Source: Flavobacterium zepuense
GTDB taxonomy: Bacteria > Bacteroidota > Bacteroidia > Flavobacteriales > Flavobacteriaceae
Length of the DNA: 64,000 bases
Reading direction: 5' to 3'
NCBI RefSeq assembly: GCF_007097145.1
Contig: NZ_VJVZ01000005.1
Span: 1 to 64,000, forward strand
Each line of letters opens with the position of its first letter. Position 1 is the stretch's first letter. Shown piece by piece: positions 43,880 to 52,566 of the stretch. Position numbers and translations under genes: made by a program. The notes beneath the pieces are model-generated. The model was not told the DNA's origin, did no database searches, and saw only the letters and a program-made list of their open reading frames with translations.

Positions 43880-45055
43880 ATGAGGATACTGCGCGTTATA
43901 GCTTCTATGAACCCGGAACACGGCGGCCCCTGTCAGGGCATACGCAACAGTATACCTGCGTTGCAGCAGCTTGGCGTGGAGAACGAGGTAGTTTGTTTTG
44001 ATAGCCCTAATGCCGGTTATTTAGGTATGGATGGTTTCGCCATTCACGCTATTGGCCCTGCAAAAGGCCCTTATGCCTATTGCGCTGCTTTACAGCCGTG
44101 GCTCATAGAAAATTTTGCCCGGTTTGATGCGGTTATAATACACGGCTTATGGTTATATAACAGTTACGGAACGTATAAAGCGTGGAAAGCCTTTAAGAAG
44201 AATAACAGTAAGTTTCCCAAATTGTTTGTTATGCCGCACGGCATGCTCGACCCTTACTTTCAAAAAGCTAAGGAGCGCAGGGTAAAGGCCATCAGGAACT
44301 GGATATTTTGGAAATTGTTCGAAAATAAAGTTGTGAATATGTCAAGTGGGGTGTTGTTTACCTGCCAGGAAGAGTTGTTGCTGGCAAGGCAGCCTTTTAC
44401 ACCTTACAGCCCCAATGCCGAGTTAAATGTAGGCTACGGTATACCCAACCCGGTTGCGTTTTCTCAGGAAATGCTTACTGCGTTTTACGAGAAATGTCCG
44501 CAGGTAGCTAATAAGCCGTATATAGTTTTTTTAAGCCGAATCCATCCTAAAAAAGGTGTCGACCTGCTTATAAGTGCTTACAATTCATTATATAAAAATA
44601 ATAAAACCATACCGGCACTTGTCATAGCGGGGCCCGGCCTTGATACCGATTATGGTAAACAGCTTAAAGCCACAGCCGGCGACAATATTTACTTTCCGGG
44701 CATGTTAGGAGGCAACTCTAAATGGGGTGCTTTTTATGGCAGCGAGGCATTTATACTGCCAAGCCATCAGGAAAACTTCGGGATAGCAGTCGTAGAGGCT
44801 ATGGCAGCTGGCAAGGCAGTTATTATTAGCGATCAGGTTAATATTTGGCGCGAAATTAAAGACGGAAAGGGTGGCATCATTGTAAAAGACACCCAGGAAG
44901 GCGCTTTATCCGGCCTTGAACAATGGGTAAATTTAACTCCGGATCAAAAAACGGCTATGGGTGTAAATGCTCAAAATACCTATAAAAAGTTCTTTTCTAT
45001 AGAACAGGCAGCTTTAAATTTAAAAACTATATTTGAACAGCAAATAAATGGTTAA
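43880..45055 (+). CDS. Family 4 glycosyltransferase
   Basis: A 391-residue GT-B enzyme. 'VIASMNPEHGGPCQGIRNSIPAL' is the N-domain loop, 'VMPHGMLDPYFQKAK' lies between domains, and the C-domain has 'FLSRIHPKKGVDLLISAY' and the E-x7-E pair at residues 298 and 306 ('ENFGIAVVEAMAAGKAVI'). The 'PHGMLDP' segment is typical of GT4 enzymes that sit beside WcaF-type acetyltransferases. Its end overlaps the following acetyltransferase by 8 bp, so the two are probably translated together and may act on the same residue. Confidence 0.9.
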   Translation: MRILRVIASMNPEHGGPCQGIRNSIPALQQLGVENEVVCFDSPNAGYLGMDGFAIHAIGPAKGPYAYCAALQPWLIENFARFDAVIIHGLWLYNSYGTYKAWKAFKKNNSKFPKLFVMPHGMLDPYFQKAKERRVKAIRNWIFWKLFENKVVNMSSGVLFTCQEELLLARQPFTPYSPNAELNVGYGIPNPVAFSQEMLTAFYEKCPQVANKPYIVFLSRIHPKKGVDLLISAYNSLYKNNKTIPALVIAGPGLDTDYGKQLKATAGDNIYFPGMLGGNSKWGAFYGSEAFILPSHQENFGIAVVEAMAAGKAVIISDQVNIWREIKDGKGGIIVKDTQEGALSGLEQWVNLTPDQKTAMGVNAQNTYKKFFSIEQAALNLKTIFEQQING

Positions 45056-45593
45056 TACAGATACACATACAGGAGCATCGTTCTCGCTAAAAAACAGGCT
45101 GTTGCGTGTTGTATGGGGCGTTGTATATTTTGTGTTTTTCAGGTTTTCGCCAAGGCCATTGCACGCATGGCGCTCTTTTTTGCTGCGCTGCTTTGGTGCA
45201 AAGGTTGGCAAAGGGGTGCATGTGTACCCAGGCGTTATCATCTGGGCGCCGTGGAATTTAATTTTACACGACCACTGCGGTATAGCAAGCGGAGTAAATT
45301 TATATTCTCAAGGACTCATTACAGTGGGCAAAAAAGCTGTGATCTCGCAGGGCAGTTATATATGTACAGGAACGCATGATTATACAAAACATGGTTTCCC
45401 TTTATACACCATGCCTATAACCATAGGCGATAATGCGTGGGTGGCAGCCGATGCCTTTATACACCCTGGTGTTACCATACACGAAGGCTGTGTAATCGGA
45501 GCCCGATCTGTGGTAACTAAAGATATGCCGGCCTGGTCGGTTTGTGCGGGCTTTCCTTGTAAGGTTTTAAAAGACAGGGTACTTGTTGATTAA
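45048..45593 (+). CDS. Colanic-acid-type acetyltransferase (WcaF-like), copy 3
   Basis: A 181-residue hexapeptide acetyltransferase. 'VWGVVYFVFFRFSPRPLHAWRSFLLRCFGAKVGKGV' is the N-terminal signature of WcaF/putative colanic acid acetyltransferases, followed by beta-helix turns, the catalytic His in 'CTGTHDYTKHGFPLY', and 'WVAADAFIHPGVTIHEGCVIGARSVVTKDM'. It uses acetyl-CoA to O-acetylate a sugar intermediate. Its ATG lies inside the end of the preceding GT4 gene. Confidence 0.9.
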   Translation: MVNTDTHTGASFSLKNRLLRVVWGVVYFVFFRFSPRPLHAWRSFLLRCFGAKVGKGVHVYPGVIIWAPWNLILHDHCGIASGVNLYSQGLITVGKKAVISQGSYICTGTHDYTKHGFPLYTMPITIGDNAWVAADAFIHPGVTIHEGCVIGARSVVTKDMPAWSVCAGFPCKVLKDRVLVD

Positions 45594-45640
45594 GGGATTA
45601 AATTATTTAAATACAAATCTGAAGAAATTTATAAAGTAAT

Positions 45641-46459
45641 ATGGCAAAAATCCCAATTACGGTCGTAATTCCGGTTAAAAATGAAGAGTTGAATATAATT
45701 CACTGTTTAAAGCTCGTATCGGGTTTTGACCAGGTAATGGTTATAGATTCTAACAGTACCGATAATACGGCAAAAATTGCTACAGAGCATGGTGCCGAAG
45801 TACACCAGTTTACCTGGGACGGCCAGTTTCCTAAAAAGCGTAACTGGGTGCTTAGAAATTTGCCGTTGCGCAATGAGTGGGTTTTGTTTCTGGATGCCGA
45901 TGAATATATTACCGATGAATTTATTGCCGAGATACAGCAGGCTATTAAGAATCCTGAATACAACGGTTACTGGATTACTTTTATAAACTATTTTATGGGA
46001 AGGCAGCTAAAGCATGGCGACCCATTTAAAAAGCTGCCCTTTTTTAGGGTAGGCAAGGGCGAATATGAGCTTATCAAAGAAGATTCATGGAGCCACCTGG
46101 ATATGGAAGTGCACGAGCATCCTATAGTTGAGGGTAAAGTAGGCGTTTTAAAATCGCCCATAATACACAACGATTATAAAGGGCTGGAGCATTATATAGC
46201 AAAGCACAACGCTTACTCTACATGGGAGGCTAAACGCTTTATAGCGTTACAGAAAGAAGGTTTTACCAACCTTACAAAAAGGCAAAAATTTAAATACTCG
46301 CTAATGCAGTCGGGGTTTCTTCCGCTTATTTATTTTGTGGGGGCCTATTTTTTAAAGCTTGGCTTTTTAGACGGCAAGCAGGGCTACTTTTTTGCTAAAT
46401 ACAAATCGTACTATTTTTTACAGATACAAACCAAAATTAACGAACTCAAAAAGATATGA
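45641..46459 (+). CDS. Family 2 glycosyltransferase (WaaE/KdtX-like)
   Basis: A 272-residue GT-A enzyme: '[19 protein letters not shown]', '[16 protein letters not shown]', '[11 protein letters not shown]' and the metal site '[12 protein letters not shown]'. The short length and the 'Q-x-x-KRN' type motif match the WaaE/KdtX group of lipopolysaccharide-core or exopolysaccharide beta-glucosyltransferases. The C-terminal 50 residues contain a hydrophobic stretch ('[16 protein letters not shown]') that may touch the membrane. It overlaps the following decarboxylase gene by 4 bp. Confidence 0.88.
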   Translation: MAKIPITVVIPVKNEELNIIHCLKLVSGFDQVMVIDSNSTDNTAKIATEHGAEVHQFTWDGQFPKKRNWVLRNLPLRNEWVLFLDADEYITDEFIAEIQQAIKNPEYNGYWITFINYFMGRQLKHGDPFKKLPFFRVGKGEYELIKEDSWSHLDMEVHEHPIVEGKVGVLKSPIIHNDYKGLEHYIAKHNAYSTWEAKRFIALQKEGFTNLTKRQKFKYSLMQSGFLPLIYFVGAYFLKLGFLDGKQGYFFAKYKSYYFLQIQTKINELKKI

Positions 46460-47406
46460 AAAAGAGAATTCTTGTTACCGGCGGAGCAGGTTTTATAGGG
46501 TCGCATTTATGCACAAGGCTTTTAAATGAAGGAAACGAAGTAATTTCCCTTGATAACTATTTTACAGGGAATAAGAAAAACATCGTTCATTTACTGGATA
46601 ACCCTTATTTTGAAATGATAAGGCATGATGTAACAGAACCCTTTTTTATTGAGGTAGACGAAATTTATAACCTGGCATGCCCTGCAAGCCCGGTACACTA
46701 CCAGTACAACCCTATCAAGACCATGAAAACATCGGTTATGGGTGCTATTAACATGCTTGGCCTTGCTAAAAGGGTTAATGCAAAGGTTTTTCAGGCGAGT
46801 ACCAGTGAGGTGTATGGCGACCCGGCAGAGCATCCGCAAAGGGAATCCTACTGGGGTAATGTAAACCCAATAGGTATACGTTCTTGCTATGATGAAGGTA
46901 AGCGTGCTGCCGAGACCTTATTTATGGATTATCATAACCAAAATGATGTAGACGTTAAAATCGTGAGGATATTTAATACCTACGGACCTAACATGAATCC
47001 GGAAGATGGCCGTGTGGTATCTAACTTTATCGTTCAGGCGCTTAAAGGAGAAAATATTACCATTTTTGGCGATGGCCAGCAAACACGTTCATTTCAGTAT
47101 GTAGATGATCTTGTAGAAGGTTTTATAAGGCTAATGAGCACACCTAAAGGCTTTACAGGCCCGGTTAATATTGGTAATCCGCATGAGTTTACCATGCTGG
47201 AGCTTGCTCAGAATGTTATAGAGCTTACAGGCTCATCATCTCAGCTTACTTTTATGCCGTTACCACAGGATGATCCTAAGCAAAGGCAGCCGGATATTTC
47301 GCTTGCTAAAAAAGAATTGGATTGGGAGCCTAAAGTACAATTGCGTGAAGGTTTGGTTAAGACCATTGCATATTTTGATGATTTGTTAAAGAACCCAAAT
47401 AAGTAA
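46456..47406 (+). CDS. UDP-glucuronate decarboxylase (UDP-xylose synthase)
   Basis: Decarboxylates UDP-glucuronate to UDP-xylose using a tightly bound NAD. The 316-residue SDR shows '[16 protein letters not shown]', '[28 protein letters not shown]' features, 'STSEVYGDP', '[13 protein letters not shown]' (catalytic Tyr-Lys) and '[10 protein letters not shown]'. The 'ACPASP' and 'CYDEGKR' motifs are diagnostic of UXS. Its substrate is made by the UDP-glucose dehydrogenase at 20485-21879, so the pathway enzymes sit 25 kb apart in one locus. This suggests xylose (or a derivative) in the glycan. Confidence 0.93.
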   Translation: MKKRILVTGGAGFIGSHLCTRLLNEGNEVISLDNYFTGNKKNIVHLLDNPYFEMIRHDVTEPFFIEVDEIYNLACPASPVHYQYNPIKTMKTSVMGAINMLGLAKRVNAKVFQASTSEVYGDPAEHPQRESYWGNVNPIGIRSCYDEGKRAAETLFMDYHNQNDVDVKIVRIFNTYGPNMNPEDGRVVSNFIVQALKGENITIFGDGQQTRSFQYVDDLVEGFIRLMSTPKGFTGPVNIGNPHEFTMLELAQNVIELTGSSSQLTFMPLPQDDPKQRQPDISLAKKELDWEPKVQLREGLVKTIAYFDDLLKNPNK

Positions 47407-47445
47407 TTTGGGGTATCTTCCTTACATTGCCCAATAATTTATGCT

Positions 47446-47889
47446 ATGCGGTTTAACAATTTTCAGAAAATAGGTGCAGCTATTTATTTTTTGATAGTTG
47501 TTTGTATAACACTCATATCCGGGCAAAGGGATTTAGATGACAATTATAGAAGAAGGGCCAACTTTGACTTTTTTAGTCAGAAATGGCTTTATATAAACAA
47601 TTTTAACACTATTGGTTACAAAAGGCAGGAGTTTATAGTTTTAGAAATTATTGGCAATACCCTGCTTTTTGTACCTTTTTTCCTTGCACTTTATGTACTT
47701 GTAAACAAGCGCATGGGTATAGTAAAAGCTATAGCTGTGCTGTTGCTTAACATTTTAAGTGTGGAGGGTATACAGTTTGCACTAAACCGTGGTGTTTTTG
47801 ATATAGACGATATTATTTTAAATTTTGCAGGTGGTTTGGTTGGCCTTGCTGCATTTAATTTTATTTACAGGAAATATATTTTAAAATGA
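47446..47889 (+). CDS. VanZ-family membrane protein
   Basis: A 147-residue protein with four predicted helices. 'EIIGNTLLFVPFFLALYV' and 'FDIDDIILNFAGGLVGLAAF' are the VanZ-like family signature (conserved Asn and Asp-Asp-Asn residues). The family name comes from the teicoplanin-resistance gene vanZ; most members have no known biochemical role. Here it lies within the polysaccharide locus and overlaps wcaI by 4 bp, which suggests a part in glycan assembly or envelope protection. No other van genes are present. Confidence 0.85.
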   Translation: MRFNNFQKIGAAIYFLIVVCITLISGQRDLDDNYRRRANFDFFSQKWLYINNFNTIGYKRQEFIVLEIIGNTLLFVPFFLALYVLVNKRMGIVKAIAVLLLNILSVEGIQFALNRGVFDIDDIILNFAGGLVGLAAFNFIYRKYILK

Positions 47890-49112
47890 AGATAATAATT
47901 TACGGCATTAACTATAGCCCTGAACTTACCGGTATAGGCAAATATACCGGCGAAATGGGCAGCTGGCTGGCACAACAGGGGCACGATGTGCATGTTGTTA
48001 CTGCTATGCCGTACTACCCTGAGTGGGAAGTTCATGAAAAATATAAAGGTAAAAAATGGCATACCGAAGTTATTGATGGAGCCAGGGTGCACCGCATACC
48101 GTTGTATGTGCCTAAAGAGGTTTCTTCTGCAAAAAGGATAATTCATGAGTTTACATTTATATTGGGCTTATTGCCGGTATGGTTCTCTTTTTTATTTAAA
48201 AAGAAAGCCGATGTAGTTTTTTGCATTGCACCACCATTTCACCTGGGCTTTTTCCCGCTTATTTATTCTAAACTAAGGGGTGTGCCTATGGTATCGCACG
48301 TGCAGGATTTGCAGGTAGATGCGGCCAAAGAGCTCGGCATGATAAAAAACAAGACCTTCTTAAATATAATGTTTTCCCTGGAGCGGTTCCTTCTTAAAAA
48401 GAGCGCCAAAGTATCTACCATTAGCCTTGGTATGCAGCAAAAAATTGCATCTAAGGGCATTAAGGCAGAGAACCAGATACTTTTTCCTAACTGGGTAGAT
48501 GAGAACAATATAAAACCATTGCCTAAAGAGCAATCGCTGCGTGCCGAGTTTGGCATCAGCAATACAGATAAGGTAATCTTATACTCGGGTAATTTGGGTG
48601 AAAAACAGGGGTTGGAAACCATTATAGAGACTGCGGTGCATTATAAAGACCGTAACGATGTATACTTTTTAATAGTAGGATCGGGCGGTGCTAAAGAAAA
48701 ACTGGAGCAGATGGTAAAAGATGCTGCTTTAACACAGGTTAAATTCTATCCGCTACAGCCTTACGAAAAGTTATCGGCACTATTAGCTACTGCCGATGCG
48801 CACCTTGTATTGCAAAAAAAATCAGCAGCAGATCTTGTAATGCCAAGTAAGCTTACCGGTATACTTGCAGCAGGTGGATGCTCTATTGTAACCGCAGAGC
48901 CCGGCACATCATTATATCATGTTATACACGAATATAATATGGGAATTCTTACAGAACCGGAATCGGCCACGGCGTTAAAGAACAGTATTGATCTTGCCAT
49001 TAACAGCGATCTTGAAGTGTATAAAACAAATGCAAGAAAATATGCAGAAATGATGTTAAGTAAAGAGAATATCCTCAAAGATTTTGAAAATAATTTATTA
49101 AGTCTTAACTAA
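47886..49112 (+). CDS. wcaI: WcaI-type glycosyltransferase
   Basis: A 408-residue GT-B enzyme matching the colanic-acid WcaI family: 'IYGINYSPELTGIGKYTGEM', 'VTAMPYYPEWEVHEKYKG', 'VFCIAPPFHLGF' and 'VSHVQDLQVDAAKELGMI' in the N-domain, then 'ILYSGNLGEKQGLETII' and 'MPSKLTGILAAGGCSIVTAE' in the C-domain. WcaI is thought to add a fucosyl residue in colanic acid; GDP-fucose is made by fcl and gmd here, so a similar role is reasonable but unproven. It ends the central operon; a 211-bp regulatory gap follows. Confidence 0.88.
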   Translation: MKIIIYGINYSPELTGIGKYTGEMGSWLAQQGHDVHVVTAMPYYPEWEVHEKYKGKKWHTEVIDGARVHRIPLYVPKEVSSAKRIIHEFTFILGLLPVWFSFLFKKKADVVFCIAPPFHLGFFPLIYSKLRGVPMVSHVQDLQVDAAKELGMIKNKTFLNIMFSLERFLLKKSAKVSTISLGMQQKIASKGIKAENQILFPNWVDENNIKPLPKEQSLRAEFGISNTDKVILYSGNLGEKQGLETIIETAVHYKDRNDVYFLIVGSGGAKEKLEQMVKDAALTQVKFYPLQPYEKLSALLATADAHLVLQKKSAADLVMPSKLTGILAAGGCSIVTAEPGTSLYHVIHEYNMGILTEPESATALKNSIDLAINSDLEVYKTNARKYAEMMLSKENILKDFENNLLSLN

Positions 49113-49236
49113 AAAAAAGTTGCAATTAAATAATTTTTGTAGTCTTTTTAATAAATAAATCCTAAATATGGTACTTATTTAAGACTAATTTGCAATCTTT
49201 GTAAATCGAATTCATTCCAATAAAGCTCTTTCTATG

Positions 49237-49255
49237 ACTGTATACAGTATACTGT
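49237..49255. promoter_or_regulatory. Nested double palindrome upstream of the priming transferase
   Basis: ACTGTATACAGTATACTGT contains two perfect 12-bp palindromes, ACTGTATACAGT (49237-49248) and ACAGTATACTGT (49244-49255), that share five bases. It lies in the 211-bp gap between wcaI and the WcaJ-type gene, 68 bp before that start codon. It is downstream of a one-mismatch -7 box (AATCTTTG, 49194-49201). It may be an operator for a dimeric or tetrameric regulator, or act in the 5' leader RNA as alternative hairpins. No regulator gene is nearby. Confidence 0.5.
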
Positions 49256-49323
49256 TTATGAGTAAATAGCATTTAAAATTGTTTAAAAATTGCAATTGTA
49301 GTTAGTTAATTTATTTCATAAAA

Positions 49324-50709
49324 ATGCAGCAATATCTTAATAAGATCTCACTGGTAAGATTAATAGCCGACCTTTCTGTTGTGGCATTTACCTATATATT
49401 ATGTATATACGTAACCCAACCGGATACTTTTCTGGCCGACTTTAAAGCGAAATTCTTTTTGCTAATTATACTGCTTTGGGTGTGGTTTTTTAGTGGCACA
49501 TCTAACAAGCTTTATAATGACCACAGGATTAAGCCGGGCTTTTCTCTTGAAATTTATAAGACCTTTAAAAGCGTTATAATACTATCTATAACCATAGTTG
49601 TAGTGTCTTATTTTTCGCGTTCGTTCCTACCGGTAACCTTTGTTTTAATGTATGCTGCGGCACTTATGTTCTTTTTTGGTACCGAGAAATATATTATAAA
49701 CAGGCTGGTGCTTTTCCTACGCAAGCAGGGCTTTAATTTAAGGCATGTTATTATTATAGGGCACGGTAATTCGGCACAGCAATTTCATCAGCTTATAATC
49801 AATAACCCTCATTTAGGGTATGATATATTGGGTTATTTTGAAGATGAAGCTAAAGAAACCGCACTTTGCCCTTACCTGGGTACGGCGTCGGGCCTTAGCG
49901 ATTTTTTAAGATCCAACAAGGTAAACGAGGTTATTATTGCCACTCCTGGTATTACCATTGGCGAAATTGAAGAAATTACCCACGAGGTAGATAAGGCCGG
50001 TATAAGGGTTAGGATAATACCTGATTTTCATTTTCAGTTTTACAACAGGTACGAGTTTAAGCAGTTTGGAAACATACCTACGGTTTCTTTACGAAAAGAA
50101 CCGTTGGAAGAAACCAATAACAAGTTTATTAAACGAACTTTTGATATTGTTTTTAGCGCATTAGTACTGCTGTTAATATGTTCGTGGCTTTTTATTATCA
50201 TAGCCATTGTTATTAAGATAAATTCAAAAGGGCCGGTTTTATTCAGGCAAAAAAGGCTGGGCAGGGACAGGAAAGAATTTTGGTGCTATAAATTCAGGAG
50301 TATGTATGTTAACCATGATTCCGACAGGAAAATGGCTACCAAAGGCGACTCCAGGATAACATCGGTAGGGCGGTTTTTACGTAAAACCAGCCTTGATGAG
50401 TTCCCTCAGTTTTGGAATGTATTATCGGGCAACATGTCTATCGTAGGGCCAAGGCCACACATGAGCGTGCAGAATGAGCAATACCAGGAAATAATCAATA
50501 ATTACCTGGTAAGACAACTTATAAAGCCGGGCATTACAGGCTGGGCACAGGTAAACGGTTACAGGGGCGAGATAGAGTCGCACTACGATATTAAAAGCAG
50601 GGTGTCTTATGATATTTGGTACCTTGAAAACTGGAGTTTTTTCCTTGATATAAAAATTATTTACCTTACGGTCTGGAATATTTTTAAAGGAGAAGATAAA
50701 GCCTACTAA
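49324..50709 (+). CDS. Undecaprenyl-phosphate sugar phosphotransferase (WcaJ-type priming enzyme)
   Basis: A 461-residue polyisoprenyl-phosphate hexose-1-phosphate transferase that begins glycan assembly by moving sugar-1-phosphate (often glucose) to undecaprenyl phosphate at the inner membrane. Four N-terminal helices are followed by a CoA-binding-like domain ('VIIIGHGNSAQQFHQLI'), a membrane re-entrant helix near 275-300, and the catalytic domain: 'KRTFDIVFSA', 'FRQKRLGRDRKEFWCYKFRSM' and 'DEFPQFWNVLSGNMSIVGPRPHM' with the essential Asp-Glu pair. A second, shorter priming enzyme follows 14 bp later. Confidence 0.93.
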   Translation: MQQYLNKISLVRLIADLSVVAFTYILCIYVTQPDTFLADFKAKFFLLIILLWVWFFSGTSNKLYNDHRIKPGFSLEIYKTFKSVIILSITIVVVSYFSRSFLPVTFVLMYAAALMFFFGTEKYIINRLVLFLRKQGFNLRHVIIIGHGNSAQQFHQLIINNPHLGYDILGYFEDEAKETALCPYLGTASGLSDFLRSNKVNEVIIATPGITIGEIEEITHEVDKAGIRVRIIPDFHFQFYNRYEFKQFGNIPTVSLRKEPLEETNNKFIKRTFDIVFSALVLLLICSWLFIIIAIVIKINSKGPVLFRQKRLGRDRKEFWCYKFRSMYVNHDSDRKMATKGDSRITSVGRFLRKTSLDEFPQFWNVLSGNMSIVGPRPHMSVQNEQYQEIINNYLVRQLIKPGITGWAQVNGYRGEIESHYDIKSRVSYDIWYLENWSFFLDIKIIYLTVWNIFKGEDKAY

Positions 50710-50723
50710 TTTACCGGCCGTTT

Positions 50724-51302
50724 ATGATAAAGAGGCTTTTTGATATAACAGTATCTTTTACAGCCCTTATATTTTTAGGCTGGCTTATTGTTGTGTTATT
50801 TATTGTGGCATCTATAAGCACAGGGCAAAACGGTTTGTTTATACAAAAGCGTATAGGCAGGTACGGCAGGCCTTTTAGTATATTTAAAGTACGGTCTATG
50901 AAGGATACAGCAAACGGCAAGCAGGTTACATCTTTTGGGCGCTTTTTACGAAAATATAAGCTGGATGAATTACCGCAACTGTTTAATGTTTTATTTGGTA
51001 CTATGAGTTTTGTAGGCCCACGGCCCGATTTGCCGGGTTACTACGATCAGCTAACGGGTACCGATAGGGATGTTTTAACTTTGAGGCCGGGCATTACCGG
51101 GCCCGCAAGCATTAAATACGCTAACGAAGAAGCGATTTTAGCAGCCGTGACTAATCCTGAAATTTATAACGACACGGTTATTTTTCCTGATAAGGTAAGG
51201 ATCAACAAGAATTACCTGGTGCACCAGTCGTTATTTTTAGATATTAAAATAATGTTTTATACTGTTTTAGGTAAAAAACTGGAGGAAGATTATTTTAACT
51301 AA
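50724..51302 (+). CDS. Small sugar transferase (PglC/WbaP C-domain type priming enzyme)
   Basis: A 192-residue monotopic phosphoglycosyl transferase: one re-entrant helix ('FDITVSFTALIFLGWLIVVLFIVA'-type run split by charged ends), 'QKRIGRYGRPFSIFKVRSM', the catalytic 'LDELPQLFNVLFG' Asp-Glu pair and 'MSFVGPRPDLPGYYDQL'. It is the minimal PglC-like form without the N-terminal domains of the preceding WcaJ-type enzyme. PglC-like enzymes often prime with diNAcBac or another UDP-HexNAc, and amino-sugar genes of that type follow directly at 51353 and 52567. Confidence 0.92.
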   Translation: MIKRLFDITVSFTALIFLGWLIVVLFIVASISTGQNGLFIQKRIGRYGRPFSIFKVRSMKDTANGKQVTSFGRFLRKYKLDELPQLFNVLFGTMSFVGPRPDLPGYYDQLTGTDRDVLTLRPGITGPASIKYANEEAILAAVTNPEIYNDTVIFPDKVRINKNYLVHQSLFLDIKIMFYTVLGKKLEEDYFN

Positions 51303-51325
51303 CGGTACAGCAAAACGTAATTAAT

Positions 51326-51333
51326 TAAATTTG
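51326..51333 (+). promoter_or_regulatory. -7 promoter box (TAAATTTG)
   Basis: Exact TAnnTTTG match 19 bp before the aminotransferase start at 51353, in the 50-bp gap after the PglC-like gene. Confidence 0.4.
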
Positions 51334-51352
51334 TTGTAAAACCCTGCACTAA

Positions 51353-52498
51353 ATGGCTCAATCTAAAATATGGCTCTCTTCGCCCCACATGGGTGGTAAC
51401 GAAAAAAAGTATATAGATGATGCTTTTGCCGGCAACTGGATCGCTCCGTTAGGGCCTAACGTTACCGGTTTTGAAGAAAATTTAGAGCACTATTTGGGCG
51501 ATGGGCAGCACGTTGCGGCATTAAGCTCCGGCACTGCGGCGATACATTTGGGGTTAATAATGTTAGGGGTAGGAGCAGGCGATGAAGTTATCTGCCAAAG
51601 CATGACGTTTTCTGCATCAGCAAATCCTATTGCATATCTGGGGGCAACTCCGGTATTTGTAGACAGCGAACCTGATACCTGGAATATTTGCCCTAACTTT
51701 TTAGAGGAGGCTATAATAGAAAGGCTGGCTAAAGGCAAAAAGCCAAAGGCAATAATTGCTGTACATTTATACGGCATGCCTTATAAAGTTGATGAAGTTA
51801 ATGCAGTTGCAAAAAAATATGATATCCCCATTTTAGAAGATGCTGCCGAGGCTCTTGGCAGTACTTACAACGGTAAAAAATGTGGCACGTTTGGCACTAT
51901 TGGTATTTTGTCGTTTAACGGCAATAAGATCATAACAACATCCGGCGGCGGGGCACTTGTAACCAATAATAAGGCAGTAAAAGAAAGGGCGGTTTATTTA
52001 GCCACACAGGCACGTGACGATAAGCCCTATTACCAGCATACTGAAATAGGTTACAATTATCGCCTAAGCAATATTAGTGCAGGCATAGGCCGCGGACAGA
52101 TGGAGGTGCTTAACAGGAACGTTAACCTGCGCAGAGGTATTAATAATTTTTACAGGGATTTTTTTAAAGAGATAGAAGGGGTTACTGTGTTTACAGAATA
52201 TGACGAACGGTATTTCTCTAATTTTTGGCTAACAACCATTTTAATTGATGCAGATAATACAGGTGGAATAACTCCCAATAAGGTTCGGCTGGAGCTGCTT
52301 AATGACAACATTGAAGCAAGGCCATTGTGGAAACCCATGCACCTGCAGCCGGTGTTTAAAGATGCCCCGTACTATGGTGCTAATATTAGCGAACAGTTGT
52401 TTAACAATGGTTTATGCCTGCCATCGGGTTCTAATATGGGTAAGATTGAGTTTGAAAGGATAAGCATAGCCTTAAAAAGAATATTCAATAATTTATAA
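51353..52498 (+). CDS. DegT/DnrJ/EryC1 aminotransferase (PglE-like)
   Basis: A 381-residue PLP enzyme that transfers an amino group from glutamate to a keto-sugar nucleotide. Features are 'SSPHMGGNEKKYIDDAFAGNWIAPLGPNVTGFE' pieces, 'ALSSGTAAIHLGLIM', 'LEDAAEALGSTYNGKKCGTFG' and the PLP-binding Lys192 in 'FNGNKIITTSGGGA'. The opening and 'GNWIAPLGPNV' match PglE-like aminotransferases that act on UDP-4-keto-6-deoxy-GlcNAc, the product expected from the dehydratase at 52567. No PglD-type acetyltransferase is adjacent, so the sugar may remain a 4-amino sugar or be acylated elsewhere. Confidence 0.9.
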   Translation: MAQSKIWLSSPHMGGNEKKYIDDAFAGNWIAPLGPNVTGFEENLEHYLGDGQHVAALSSGTAAIHLGLIMLGVGAGDEVICQSMTFSASANPIAYLGATPVFVDSEPDTWNICPNFLEEAIIERLAKGKKPKAIIAVHLYGMPYKVDEVNAVAKKYDIPILEDAAEALGSTYNGKKCGTFGTIGILSFNGNKIITTSGGGALVTNNKAVKERAVYLATQARDDKPYYQHTEIGYNYRLSNISAGIGRGQMEVLNRNVNLRRGINNFYRDFFKEIEGVTVFTEYDERYFSNFWLTTILIDADNTGGITPNKVRLELLNDNIEARPLWKPMHLQPVFKDAPYYGANISEQLFNNGLCLPSGSNMGKIEFERISIALKRIFNNL

Positions 52499-52566
52499 AT
52501 GTTTATATTTAGGGTGTAATTAGCATCCTATACAAGGCATACTGCTACGAGTGGCAATTGTTATAA

